This document shows positions 13,201 through 21,842 of a stretch of DNA of 64,000 nt, piece after piece. A program made the translations under genes and the position numbers. The notes beneath the pieces were generated by a model that had not been told where the DNA came from, made no database searches, and saw only the letters and a list, made by a program, of their open reading frames with translations. The number at the start of each line of letters is the position of its first letter. The first letter of the stretch is position 1. Source of the DNA: Icerya purchasi (Eukaryota; Arthropoda; Insecta; Hemiptera; Monophlebidae); assembly GCA_039619475.1 (NCBI GenBank), contig CM077115.1:147068274-147132273 (forward strand), read 5' to 3'.

Positions 13201-16200
13201 GTAGGATATTAATTACCAGTCTAAGGTAGCAGAATGAAAATTAAAGTGAAAACGAATTTAAACCACGTGCCAAAGGAAAGCAAATTTTCAGACGAGAGCG
13301 ATATTAAAGTAAAAGAATTAAGCGGGAAATTAAAAAAAAAACAAAAAACTTTATTATAATTAATTAAATGCTATTTATTCACTTTAAATATAATTTGCGT
13401 GTGAGGTTATATTATGTTTGTTTTAAAGAAAAGAAAAACCGATATTTTTCTTGGCAAGTTAAATGATATAAACACAATACTATTTAGTAATTATTTATGA
13501 TTTCACTTTGTAAAATTCATAATATATTTGCAGGAACCCGCTGCAAAATCCGTAAAATATAAAATCAAATCTATACTTGATGATTAACTTTTTTTTTTTG
13601 TCTGAAAATTTTAATTATTTCATAAAGTTACTACAATTTACAACCTCTAGGTTACCTGCAAAAACAGTATTTTATTTACATACATGAATATATACAATAT
13701 AATGATACGACATGAATACTTTTCTTCCCTCTTCCAGTATTTTCACGTGTAATATTTTCTTGTTTTTGCGTACGTACTTTATGGACACGTATCCAAATTA
13801 TATACTGTCTCTAAATATGAACGACAGAATCTCATGTCTGCCTTTGTCTCTCTATCCGTATGTAATCGGTGTCTCATATTTAGTCACTTAAATGTCCTGA
13901 AACGGTAGAACTAATTTCTGATATTATAATTAATGCGTTGCTACAATATTTTAGGTATCACAAACATATGCCGTATATCATCGACGTATCGCAGTCCGTG
14001 GAACATGAACATCCATATGCGTTAGAATTTTTACGCAAAGATTGTACGAATATAACGGGTAAGCTATGTTATGTTTTAGATCGCATTTTAAGAACAAACT
14101 CGGAACGCTACAGATATTAAGTGGAATTTGTGAAATAATATTTATATTCGACTAAATATATTTCCTGACTCTGGCGATACACACTCTTGCATCTAGGTAA
14201 ACACATGCACTTCTCTGACTATTATTGAATTATACGCGAATTTTGAACTGATTATGTGTTTTTGTTTTTCAAGAAAAAAAAAAAAGAAAAAAGGCTAATA
14301 ACCCCGTAACTAAATTTATACAATTTTCAATTCTGTTAGATATTGTTTCCTTATTTTATTCTTTAATCTCTGTTTAATTTTTAATCAGATTTAAAGGCAT
14401 TAAATTTATATTTAATGATGCGATGCAACACCATCTTCAAAACGTGTCCATTAACTGTAATTTACGAATTTAATAAATTAAAAATTGCCACGAACGGCTG
14501 ATAGTAATTATTTATAAATTCTATCTCCTTCAATTGTTATCCCACGAAGGCACCTCGTGATAGCTGTACGGCAACCTTTGTTGTAGCTTTTCACCGATTG
14601 CAACTTTCTGCTTAAATAATGCATGCCAGGAAATTCTGCCGTGTTAATTTATCAAATCGAACTTCATCTAAGGGGTATTCTTCTGCGAGGTTTTTTTTTT
14701 CATTTGTTTTTCAATGAATTTTTCCAAGATTCTTTTGTTCACGTTATTATCCAAAGTATTTCGTCATCTTGATTATAATTTCCCGCGATAACCTTCTTAT
14801 AATATTTTTTCACTTTATTCCAGATGTACTTGTTATTTTTGCGGTTCGTGATATTCTAAGCATTCCGTACCCACATTTCGAAGCAGTCAACACGTTTCAC
14901 CTTCGTTCTGCGTAAAGTTCGACTTTCTGATGCACAGCTGCATCGAATTAGACGTATTTTGAAAATATAAGTATTGTCGAGTCAAATAACACGGTGTAAC
15001 TTTCCTTCTGCCGTGTGAGCTAAATGTATTCTTCTTCTAAAGAAGATGTAATCGTTTACCATTTCTATTTTACACCTGTCTATTACCCCGTCAATTGAAG
15101 TTTTGCTTTATTCAATTTTAGACCTCCCGTATTCTCGTTATTACTACTTTTTCTAATTTCGTAGAAATTTCGTCTTTACTGTTTGCGACTCTGCGAACCG
15201 TAGATTGTCTACAATAGTGACGCGCGGCTATCTAACTCTCCATGGGTTGTTTGTCTTATAATACATTCACTACGTTACATTTAAATAACATCGTGAACAA
15301 GGCGCAGTCTCCTTGACTGATATGTTTTTCTGTTCGAAAGCATTTTGTTTTCAAATAATCTTTATCAGATCGTATTAAAAATAAAATACACTATTTCGGT
15401 TTATGTTAACTTCTTACTTTCGGCCAACGTAACGCGTTTTCCGTTTTACTTTCTCCTTCGATTGATTTGCGCGGGGACTAAACTATTTTAAGAAATCAAA
15501 CGTTATAAAAGAAAGGAATATAAACTCGGTTCGTAACATTTTACAGTCAGAGTCACTGTAACATTTATAACGCAATTACGACTCCGGTTCGTCTTTACTA
15601 ATTAAAGATAGACAAATTTAAGGTTTCCCCTTCAGAATGAGCATGTACCGAATATTAATAAAATTTTTCTCGCTTTCTTTTCTAGCTGAAGATGAAACAT
15701 TTGCGAAAACGTTTCTAACATATTTTGTTTAACGTTTGATCTTAAAATGTTTGTTATTATGTTTATTAATTATTCGCTATTTTATGAATTTATTTTTAAT
15801 TCGATTTGCATTATTTTTGTTAAATATTCGAATATTAATGTAATGTTATCTTGGACTTTTGCACGCGGTACATTTGTTATTTGTTTCTGTTTTTCCATAG
15901 TATACGTTCACTTCTATTCCGGATAGTTACCGAACTTTTTTTTTTTTTTTTTGTATACATTATTATTGTGTTCGTTTCTTGTATATATATATATACATAT
16001 TTTTTTTTTTTTTTTTTTGAATTTTGTAGAATTTTTTCAAAAAAAGGAAGTAGCTACAATGACGGTAAAAGAACTTTTCGACTTCATCACAGATGTAACT
16101 ATTACCGAAAACAATATGGACGAATATTTGGATAAAGTTTCTGAGAAGCTGTCTTCCGTTAAGCCACTAACGCCTAATGAAATAGTCAACGAAGAAGTCT

Positions 16201-19200
16201 TTAAAAAAGCTTATATACCCAAAACTTTAAACCAAGTTAGTGAAAACTTTTTAATATTTTTTCACCTAATGTATATTGATTGCGTTAAATTTTAATAAGT
16301 ACATAAGTGTAATTTAGTATTGGCATCGACTGTGCATTAAAACTAGAAACCAAGTTACTAATTCCATTTTGTTTAAATTTAAAAAAAAAAAAAAAATACG
16401 CAAAATAATATCAGTCACCTCATTTATGCACTTTAAAGGAAAATTGTTTACCTTTCTTCATATGATGATTTTGGAACTAATATAAATAAGTTGTAACGTT
16501 CGGAAATAGATCATTTATAAAGTCGATTAGCGCGATCACCACTACACTCAGAAACAGGGCATACCAATGGATGATGATCACGTTTATGAAAAGGAAAATT
16601 CATGCTTAACAATTAGTGTAGGCGCGATCAAATTCTCGCCGTTTTTTCCCTACCTTAATTAGATCACGCGGTAGATAACTATGGAAAAAAAAACAAACAA
16701 AAAACAACTAAAGTATATAGCGATGCATACATTTACAAAATAAACGCATCTAGATAGCCTCTATAAAGCTGTGCGGCATGTAATTGTTTTTTAATGTGAA
16801 AAGTTTAAAAGTTCAACCTTTTTTTTTTTTTTTTTTTAATTTGTAAGGCAAAATTCTTTACGCGCTTAAATTTTTTAAATCCAAACCGACTATATTTAAT
16901 AAAATGATTGTAGTTTTGAAAATTATTAGCGCAAGACTACTATTTGTAAAATAAATGACAGGATTATTTTATGGATTAGGTAGTATTGTTAAAACGTCAC
17001 GCACTTGTTTGTCCTAATTCTGAAATAATAAAAAATGTTTTTTTAAAAAAGAAAAAACAAGTTTTATAAAATTAGTATCATTAATTTTTTGATTTATTGG
17101 CCCAAATGAATTAATGTAATTAATTTTCGTCTTCTAATTCACAGGCTTAGTGTATGAATTGCGGCATTTAAATTAATTTAGCAACTGGAGGAAAAAACGC
17201 ATTTAGGTAGAATAGACTTGTATAACAATTATCGAATGCAAAGTCCCGCATATAAAAGCCGAAAATTTACAGTTATGCAAAAATAATTGCAATGATAACC
17301 GCTAATAAGGCCCCTCTACCCTTTTTTTATTTAGATAAGTAGCAGGTGATAATCTTAAGCAAGAAAGATTAATTAAAATATTAACACTTAAGAATAATTT
17401 TCTGCGTTCAACGACGAAGCTCTGACGGGTCACTGTCATTACATTTACAATTTGAATATGAGAACTGCAGGTTTATGACATTCGAATAAAGATAGCGGTT
17501 AACTTATTGAGAATTCTCGATCGGCCATTGATTCCAATCTCTATTCGGAAATTCTTTGCAGAAATATATAGATACTCGTGATAATTCTATATACAAGGCA
17601 AATGTATGTAAGAATTACATTAGAAAACTAATTGTAAACGTGTTTGGTTTATCGCAATAATACAAGTTCAGTCCAAATGCTTACACGTCTGTCTATTAAT
17701 TTGCGTGTATGAAATGGCGTGACAGTTTATATCTTACGCACGATCGCTATTAACGATTATTATTTCGTTTTTAATCAGTTTTACTTCTTGCCGTCGGACA
17801 TCGAATTCTGAACATTTGGTAGTCCAATCGTTTTAACCAATCTGGAACAACGCGACGATTACACCACTTATACATGTATAATGCGTTAAATAGGAAATTA
17901 TTGTTTAATTCCAGTATCATTTAAGATTGCGCGTATAGATCGCTAAATAAACATTAAATTAATAATACTGAAATTTCGTTTGTCCTCATAGGTAGTTGAC
18001 TTCGAAAGAGACATAAATTTGGTGAAAGAAGGAAGAGCCAAAGAAGGTCTGATTTATCAAAAAATAGTCGGTTTAAAAGAAGACCTTTCTGGACCTCAGC
18101 ACACGCCGTCATTGCTTATTAATTCTTCATCTTCATCAGATACTTCCAGTGACGACGAAGACGACGACGATAATAGTTTATCGGCGAATGAAAATTCTGA
18201 AAGTGATACCAACAATGAAACGGAAGAAGAGAAAGCCGATACGAAATTTGTTAATTCGGCCAGACCAAAAAATGAGACGTTAGAAAGCAAAAAGGTATGC
18301 GAGTCATCTGTTAATTTTAGTTTATACTTTCATGTAATTGTCTTAATTCTGCTTAATATTAAATAAGGTACAATGAAATTGTAATATTAAAATATGGAAT
18401 TGAAAAGACGCACTCTAAAAGGAAAATGTAACGACGAAGTAACGGCATATTTTAACTTATAAATGTTGCTATTTATTCTTTTGCTGCCGGATGCGGAACT
18501 GCGAGCAGACACTCAATGTACGAGGACCGTTCAATAAGTAAACAGACAAATCGCTCTAGAGGGGGAACTAAAAGTGATAGCGACTTCCACGATAGCTCGT
18601 TTTGTTAGTTGTAGTTGTTGTGTTACCGTTATGCGTTGTCGATTGTTCGCCAGTGATTCCTAAAGTGATCCGGCGCCACTCCATGAATGTACACACTATG
18701 AACAGCGCGGTGTTACTCATTTTTTCATGTCTGAAGGGGTTAAACCCAGCGAAATTTATCGGAGAATGACCGAATAATAATACGATAGTTCGTGTATGAA
18801 TCGCGCAAGTTTTTATTCGTGGGTGGATCAGTTCAAAAACGGCCGAAAAAGTACAACGACGGAACCGCCTAGTGGACGCCCAGTTCGACATCGCCGATCC
18901 TCATAAAAAAACATTGAGAAGATGATTTTAGCCGACAGGCGGGTTACAATCGAAAAAATATCACTCCAGTATGATGTGAGTGCCGGTATCGTCCACAATA
19001 CCATTCACAATCATCTCAATTTCCAAAAAACCTACGCGAAATGAGTCCCCAAAATGTTATCCGCGGTGCACAAAGAAATTCGGCTAAGAATTTTTACAAG
19101 GAGCTCAAAAATCAGTTCGATATTGAAAGTGAGGCCTTTTTAGAACGTATAGTCACCGGCGATGAGACATGGGTCCATCATTACGAGCCGGAAACGAAAA

Positions 19201-19975
19201 AACAAAGCATGGTGCGGAAGCATCCGGAGTCGCCTGCAGCCGAAAAATTTAAATCGCGTCCCTCAGCAAACAAAGTGCTTTTGACCGTGTTTTGGGATAT
19301 GAAAGGGGCGCGGTTCTTTGTCATTATTCGGAAGATAGAGGTACACTGTCAACGCAGAGTCGTATGCAGAAGTGCTCAAAACCCAACTATTGAAAATTAC
19401 GAATTATTTTTTCATAAATAAATATTATAAATAGTAAAAGGGTTTTGTTTTTTCAAAAATATTTTTATATGACAATTTTTAATATTAATGAAATAATTTA
19501 ATCCTTTATATTTTAAAATGTTACATTTTCTATTATACAGACAATTTTTGTATATGGTAATATATATATTTACGCTAATTGACTGATCACTAAAACCTAC
19601 AAAGTTGAAATGTGTTATGAAAATCTCTTTTTTCCGGTATAAAGTCCCAAAAAAAAACATTCAGATAGTAAATATCAAATTATTAACAAAAAAAGATAAA
19701 CATGTATGTCTTTATTTTTTTAATTAACATTTTTTTCTGTCAATGAAATTCGCTAATTTCATGTCTTTGGATACTCCGGTTTCGGTTATAACTTAAACTA
19801 TCAGGATTTTTGTAACCAGTTATTAATAAAAAAAAAAAATATTTTTTCTCGTTTTAAAAGTATTTTTATTTTTTTCGTGTTCAAATATAATAAGGAAAGA
19901 CAGATCTCGATACCTTGCCTGCAGCTCCATTTGTTTTATGTAAGGAAGATATACATGTAAGAGACATGACGATAT

Positions 19976-20021
<46 letters not shown>

Positions 20022-21842
20022 GGGTTTGCCCCAAAAGTAAGTTGAATGACCTTGCGCTGCCGAAGTAAAGCGCGTCAAGTGACGGAAAAGGTGGTAGAGG
20101 TTCAGGGAAGTCAACGATATTCCGTCAGTTGCCGACAGGCTGTTCCACATCGCTGCTGGTATCGCTTCTAGTTCGAACGGTTATTTTGGTGACGTGTCGA
20201 AATCTGAAAATGCCGCGTTTCAAAGACCAGCGTCACGCAATGAAGTTTTGTGTTGCGCTCCAGAAAACGGGCGTCGAAACCGTTGTCACGCTGAGAGAAA
20301 CTTATGGCGATAATACCATGTCCCAAAATACGGTTTGACACTGGCAAAAGATGTTCCGGGATGGCAGAAAAGACGCCAAGGGATCAAAATGTGAAGAAAA
20401 TGAGAGACAAGTTAAACTCTGACCGACGCCTGAGTGTTAGAATGCTGGCAGATGAGTGTAATATCCCTTAAAGGACTGTGTATCGCATTCTTACCGAAGA
20501 TTTGGGCATGCGGAAAATCTGTGCGAAGATGGTCCCCAAGGTGCTTTCCGATGAACGGAAGGTTGCTCGTGCAACGATCTTGCGTCACTCCTTGGAACAG
20601 TGTGAATGTGATCCGAATTTTTTGGATAATGTGATTACGGATGACGAAACATGAGTTTTTGAGTATGCCTTGGAGACCAACCAACAAAGTGCTCAGTGGC
20701 ACACGGCAGCTTCCCGGCGCCCAAAAAATACGAGAATGAGCAAGCCCGATGTGAAGGCCATGCTCGTCTTTTTTTTTTTTTTGGACAAAAGAGGCATTGA
20801 CCATTCAGAGTTTGTGCCATCAGGACAAACAGCGAACAGTCATTTTTACTTGGAAGTCCTGAAAAGGCTCGAAAGCAAAGTGAAACACGTCAGAGGAAGG
20901 TTGGCGTCTTCGATAACGCGTCGTCGCACGCCGCCTTCATTGCCACGGAGTATTTATCGAAATGCAGTGTGGCAATACTGCCCCAGCCACTGTACAACCC
21001 TGACTTGGCACCACCGGACTTCTTCTTGTTCCCGAAGATCAAGAAGGAACTCAAGGGCCACCATTTCGGGACTTTAGAAGCCATCCAAAAAGCGGCGACG
21101 AGGTGCTTGAAGGAAATCCTCGTGTTCAGCAACTGAGAAAAACGCTGGCGCCGGTGTTCCGTCGCGTAAGAAAGCTACTTTGATGAATTTTAGTTACTTG
21201 TACCTCTATATCTGCAGTGAGTATTTTTTTTTCTGGACTTATTCAACTTTCATGTATATATGCAAATAATACACAATTTCATTAAAATAAATACTCAATA
21301 TACGATTTAAATTATATTATCAAATTTTTCATCATGAATCAGTCACAATATGTGCTGCGGATTTGTTTCGCCTTTTTAAATATCGAACACAAAATTAAAT
21401 TTTAAAAAAGATCACAGTCAAATGAACCTTTTCAAAATAAAACGCAATACCCATCACTGGAATCATTAGGCTCGATTGCAAATGTAATTTATAATTAGCG
21501 TATATTAAATTATTAATATTATCTCGAATGTAAATAGTAAGAAGTTATGTATACTAGAAATTTGAGTCACAATACAGTAAGGTTTCATTGTGTTTAAAAT
21601 TTGTATTATTTATCAAAAACTATTTAAAGAAGAAAACGTTGGAGGAAAAATGTTCAAATTTTATCATTAATTCAGATGAAAGTCAGTAACATTTTATTTC
21701 GACCGTATGCAATTTATTCTTTGTACCTTTTTTATAGGAACGAAAGAAACAAGTACGCGAAAGCAGAGCAGAGAAACGAAAAACTAAAACAAAGAAACAC
21801 GTGAAGAAAAGACAACAGAAAATTCATAAATCAAAAAAGTAA
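1908..21842 (+). CDS. RIOK1: RIO kinase 1 (RIOK1) homologue, eight exons seen, N-terminus missing
   Basis: Atypical serine kinase/ATPase of the RIO family, known in this family to act in late cytoplasmic 40S subunit maturation. Exons: 1908-2133, 6853-7116, 9302-9488, 12036-12154, 13955-14058, 16030-16235, 17992-18294, 21738-21842. All junctions keep frame with GT..AG borders and give about 504 residues against about 570 in human RIOK1; the shortfall is the acidic N-terminal region. Signature blocks in order: [14 protein letters not shown], the ATP-loop [12 protein letters not shown], the lysine in IAIKVYKTS, catalytic HADLSEFN, metal-binding [13 protein letters not shown], then [11 protein letters not shown], an Asp/Ser-rich segment and a Lys/Arg-rich tail. 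Introns run 1.8-4.7 kb and carry mobile elements. No disabling change is seen in the exons, so the gene looks functional. Confidence 0.95.
2961..3260 (+). pseudogene. Degenerate LINE reverse transcriptase fragment
   Basis: A 99-codon open stretch. It has a palm-like block [15 protein letters not shown], where LINE elements have F/YADD-x-x-hydrophobic, followed about 40 residues later by [26 protein letters not shown], similar in pattern to the C-terminal segment of R1/Jockey-type polymerases (ILR...P..LL..LY...IRS). The catalytic Asp pair is damaged. Assignment rests on motif spacing only and is moderate to weak. Confidence 0.4.
3488..3580 (+). repeat. TA-bounded repeat, left-end fragment (copy 1)
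   Basis: A (TA)n run is followed by TTAATTACAACGTAATTCTTAG and then a segment matching CCTAATTTTATGTAACGTTTG. The same order occurs in the copies near 51.4-52.3 kb. It loses similarity after about 3580. Confidence 0.75.
4216..4248. repeat. (TTA)n microsatellite
   Basis: Uninterrupted run of about eleven TTA/ATT units. Confidence 0.95.
4255..4440 (+). repeat. TA-bounded repeat, right-end fragment (copy 2)
   Basis: Contains AAAATTACGTTGTAAATTTTG, then the tail through ATTTTATATAAAGTATAGAAG to GGGTCAAGGGGTATAGCCTC and CGCCGAGT, ending in (TA)n. The same tail closes the copies at 51.7 and 52.2 kb. The Helitron at 4442 abuts its TA tract. Confidence 0.75.
4442..5533 (-). mobile_element. Helitron, about 1.09 kb, both ends visible
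   Basis: Read on the minus strand the element starts TCTATATATATAAAAATCCC and ends with the hairpin GCCACAGCAACGCGTGGC (5-bp stem GCCAC/GTGGC), eight bases, then CTAG. The flanking bases are A on the 5' side and T on the 3' side, the classic Helitron A|TC...CTAG|T insertion without target duplication. It carries a short minus-strand reading frame starting [20 protein letters not shown], of the type found at the start of arthropod Helitron proteins, but no Rep or helicase domain. It is therefore a non-autonomous or deleted copy. Confidence 0.85.
4781..4981 (-). pseudogene. Truncated N-terminus of a Helitron-encoded protein
   Basis: From the ATG at 4981 the minus strand encodes about 66 residues: [20 protein letters not shown], then [14 protein letters not shown], then sequence with no charge pattern. 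A start MPRR followed by Arg- and Glu-rich helix is, from memory, typical of insect Helitron proteins upstream of the Rep domain. It lies inside an element with Helitron ends, which supports the call; the rest of the protein is absent. Confidence 0.5.
5576..6560 (-). pseudogene. 5' fragment of a LINE with endonuclease start
   Basis: The minus strand from about 5812 encodes [20 protein letters not shown], then [11 protein letters not shown] and [18 protein letters not shown], the first third of an apurinic-type LINE endonuclease (QWN..S..., ..ISETWL). It stops at the (TA)n tract at 5531-5557 without the catalytic GDFN or SDH parts. The purine-rich plus strand up to about 6560 (minus-strand block [20 protein letters not shown]) looks like the element's upstream part. 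The 3' portion is missing, unlike normal 5' truncation of LINEs. Confidence 0.65.
6853..7116 (+). CDS. RIOK1: RIOK1 exon with ATP-binding loop
   Basis: Acceptor is a long T tract followed by CAG at 6850-6852; donor is TTCAG|GTGTCG. The product reads [15 protein letters not shown], then [16 protein letters not shown], the nucleotide-binding [12 protein letters not shown] and the lysine strand IAIKVYKTS, ending YVSGEF. An Arg codon is split across each border, and both junctions restore the family sequence. Confidence 0.95.
7117..9301 (+). other. RIOK1 intron 2 with a coding-like relic
   Basis: Mostly AT-rich with poly-T tracts. Only the segment 8799-9089 looks like former coding sequence. No host exon seen. 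Confidence 0.7.
8799..9089 (+). pseudogene. Coding-like relic, probably transposon-derived, unclassified
   Basis: One frame stays open for 97 codons apart from a single TAA and has protein-like composition: [20 protein letters not shown], then [18 protein letters not shown], then after the stop [18 protein letters not shown]. The aromatic-rich start and the LxRQWYLY block resemble, from memory, multi-copy uncharacterised arthropod proteins linked to transposons, but I cannot name the family. It sits in the sense orientation inside an intron and has no splice sites that would keep frame with RIOK1. Confidence 0.45.
9302..9488 (+). CDS. RIOK1: RIOK1 exon (RHGYC to hinge region)
   Basis: Acceptor GTTTTAG, donor AAG|GTAAAA, ends in phase 0. 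It encodes [15 protein letters not shown], then [12 protein letters not shown], and [17 protein letters not shown], the strongly conserved RIO N-lobe to hinge segment. The Trp in NDGWPAP sits where family members often have other residues. Confidence 0.95.
10899..11058. mobile_element. 134-bp insert flanked by 13-bp direct repeats
   Basis: AAGAAAGATTTCG occurs at 10899-10911 and again at 11046-11058, bracketing a compact GC-rich segment (10912-11045) containing GTCTCCGCGGCGGAGATGAC and CCCGGTGTGTCATTACCGG. A 13-bp target duplication suggests target-primed retrotransposition. There is no poly-A tail in either orientation, as in LINE/SINE types with a structured 3' end. The family is not recognised. 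Confidence 0.6.
11165..11770. other. GC-rich unclassified insert
   Basis: Clearly higher GC than the flanks, many CpG, and self-complementary stretches such as CCCGGCGCAGCGG..GTGCCGGGATCC. The open frame at 11193-11429 has no recognisable similarity. It looks like the untranslated or regulatory part of a retroelement; no target duplication or terminal repeat could be fixed by eye. Confidence 0.35.
12036..12154 (+). CDS. RIOK1: RIOK1 exon with catalytic loop
   Basis: Too short for a long open frame, recognised by translation between GGTAG and the donor GTGAGT. It starts [17 protein letters not shown] and ends [12 protein letters not shown], carrying the RIO catalytic Asp and Asn (HADLSEFN). 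The final Leu codon is split and completed by the G that opens the next exon. Confidence 0.93.
12155..13954 (+). other. RIOK1 intron 4, nothing recognisable
   Basis: 1.8 kb of AT-rich sequence with the usual borders (GTGAGT .. TTTTAG). The short open frame at 12853-13095 is Ile/Lys/Tyr-rich and reads as AT-rich noise. Confidence 0.7.
13955..14058 (+). CDS. RIOK1: RIOK1 exon with metal-binding Asp
   Basis: Acceptor ATTTTAG, donor ACGG|GTAAGC. Encodes [20 protein letters not shown] and then [12 protein letters not shown]. The Asp of IIDVSQS is the RIO counterpart of the DFG aspartate. Confidence 0.95.
14059..16029 (+). other. RIOK1 intron 5 with LINE relic
   Basis: The first part is AT-rich; 14830-15340 carries a minus-strand LINE reverse transcriptase relic; the end is a poly-T/TA tract leading to the acceptor at 16029. 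Confidence 0.75.
14830..15340 (-). pseudogene. LINE reverse transcriptase relic (C-terminal half)
   Basis: Reading the minus strand across several frames gives, in family order: [16 protein letters not shown] (position of VRQGC.LSP.LFN), [19 protein letters not shown] (position of ..NLRYADDT..), KLNKAKTS (the ..INKAKTK block), [20 protein letters not shown] (the VxxFxYLGS block), and [20 protein letters not shown] (the ..RRKIDAFEMWCWRRML block). The palm aspartates are lost and frames shift repeatedly, so it is dead. It resembles the RTE/CR1-like endonuclease-reverse transcriptases common in insects. Confidence 0.7.
16030..16235 (+). CDS. RIOK1: RIOK1 exon, C-lobe end
   Basis: Acceptor TTTTGTAG at 16022-16029, donor CAA|GTTAGT. 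Encodes [19 protein letters not shown], then a helical segment and [16 protein letters not shown] longer open frame starting upstream in the poly-T tract is intron sequence. The junction codon GAA is made from the last G of the previous exon. Confidence 0.93.
16236..17991 (+). other. RIOK1 intron 6, nothing recognisable
   Basis: AT-rich, with poly-A and poly-T runs at about 16380-16397 and 16820-16837. No coding signature on either strand. Confidence 0.7.
17992..18294 (+). CDS. RIOK1: RIOK1 exon, acidic C-terminal region
   Basis: Acceptor CTCATAG, donor AAG|GTATGC, phase 0 at both ends. Encodes [20 protein letters not shown] and [13 protein letters not shown], matching the RIOK1 segment after the kinase fold, followed by a Ser- and Asp/Glu-rich stretch ([15 protein letters not shown]). 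Confidence 0.93.
18521..19420 (+). pseudogene. Mariner transposase pseudogene, copy A (3'-truncated)
   Basis: The left end CGAGGACCGTTCAATAAGTA follows a TA dinucleotide, as expected for Tc1/mariner. The transposase reads through stops: [11 protein letters not shown], then [25 protein letters not shown], and from 19041 an open 126-codon stretch with the first catalytic Asp block [20 protein letters not shown] and [15 protein letters not shown]. Similarity ends within a block matching ..[12 protein letters not shown] at about 19390, so the second and third catalytic aspartates and the right terminal repeat are missing. Stops occur in the N-terminal half. Same family as the copy at 53433, which shares its terminal sequence. 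Confidence 0.9.
19978..20015. repeat. (TA)n microsatellite
   Basis: Uninterrupted TA run directly left of mariner copy B; the element probably used one of these TA sites. Confidence 0.9.
20018..21255 (+). pseudogene. Mariner transposase pseudogene, copy B (different lineage)
   Basis: Starts near CAGGGTTTGCCCCAAAAGTA and ends near TGGACTTATTCAACTTTCAT, whose complement (GAAAGTTGAATAAG) matches the subterminal left sequence GTAAGTTGAATGA. Transposase blocks in order: [25 protein letters not shown], an HTH-like region, the first catalytic block ITDDET followed by TGA in place of Trp, [31 protein letters not shown], the second Asp in [11 protein letters not shown], and the third in [20 protein letters not shown]. 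Several stops, frameshifts and a poly-T expansion at 20769-20782 inactivate it. It is nearly full length, unlike copy A, and belongs to another mariner lineage. Confidence 0.9.
21738..21842 (+). CDS. RIOK1: RIOK1 last exon, basic tail
   Basis: Acceptor TTTTTTATAG; the frame continues from the previous phase-0 donor and ends at TAA 21840-21842. The 34 residues are almost all Lys, Arg, Gln, Glu and His ([20 protein letters not shown]...), as in the basic C-terminus of RIOK1 proteins. Confidence 0.9.
   Translation, partial: ERKKQVRESRAEKRKTKTKKHVKKRQQKIHKSKK

Larger units (their letters stand above)
18295..21737 (+). other. RIOK1 intron 7 hosting two mariner copies
   Basis: 3.4-kb intron. Mariner copy A occupies about 18521-19420 and copy B about 20018-21255, separated by AT-rich sequence and a (TA)n run at about 19978-20015. 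The remaining sequence shows no exon. Confidence 0.85.

Noticed and set aside
15851..16295. Two overlapping plus-strand frames extending upstream of the RIOK1 exon
   Set aside because: Upstream parts translate poly-T and (TA)n intron sequence; the real exon starts after TTTTGTAG at 16030.
18568..18891. Minus-strand frame of 107 codons
   Set aside because: Antisense shadow of mariner copy A.
20412..20804. Minus-strand frame of 130 codons
   Set aside because: Antisense shadow of mariner copy B.
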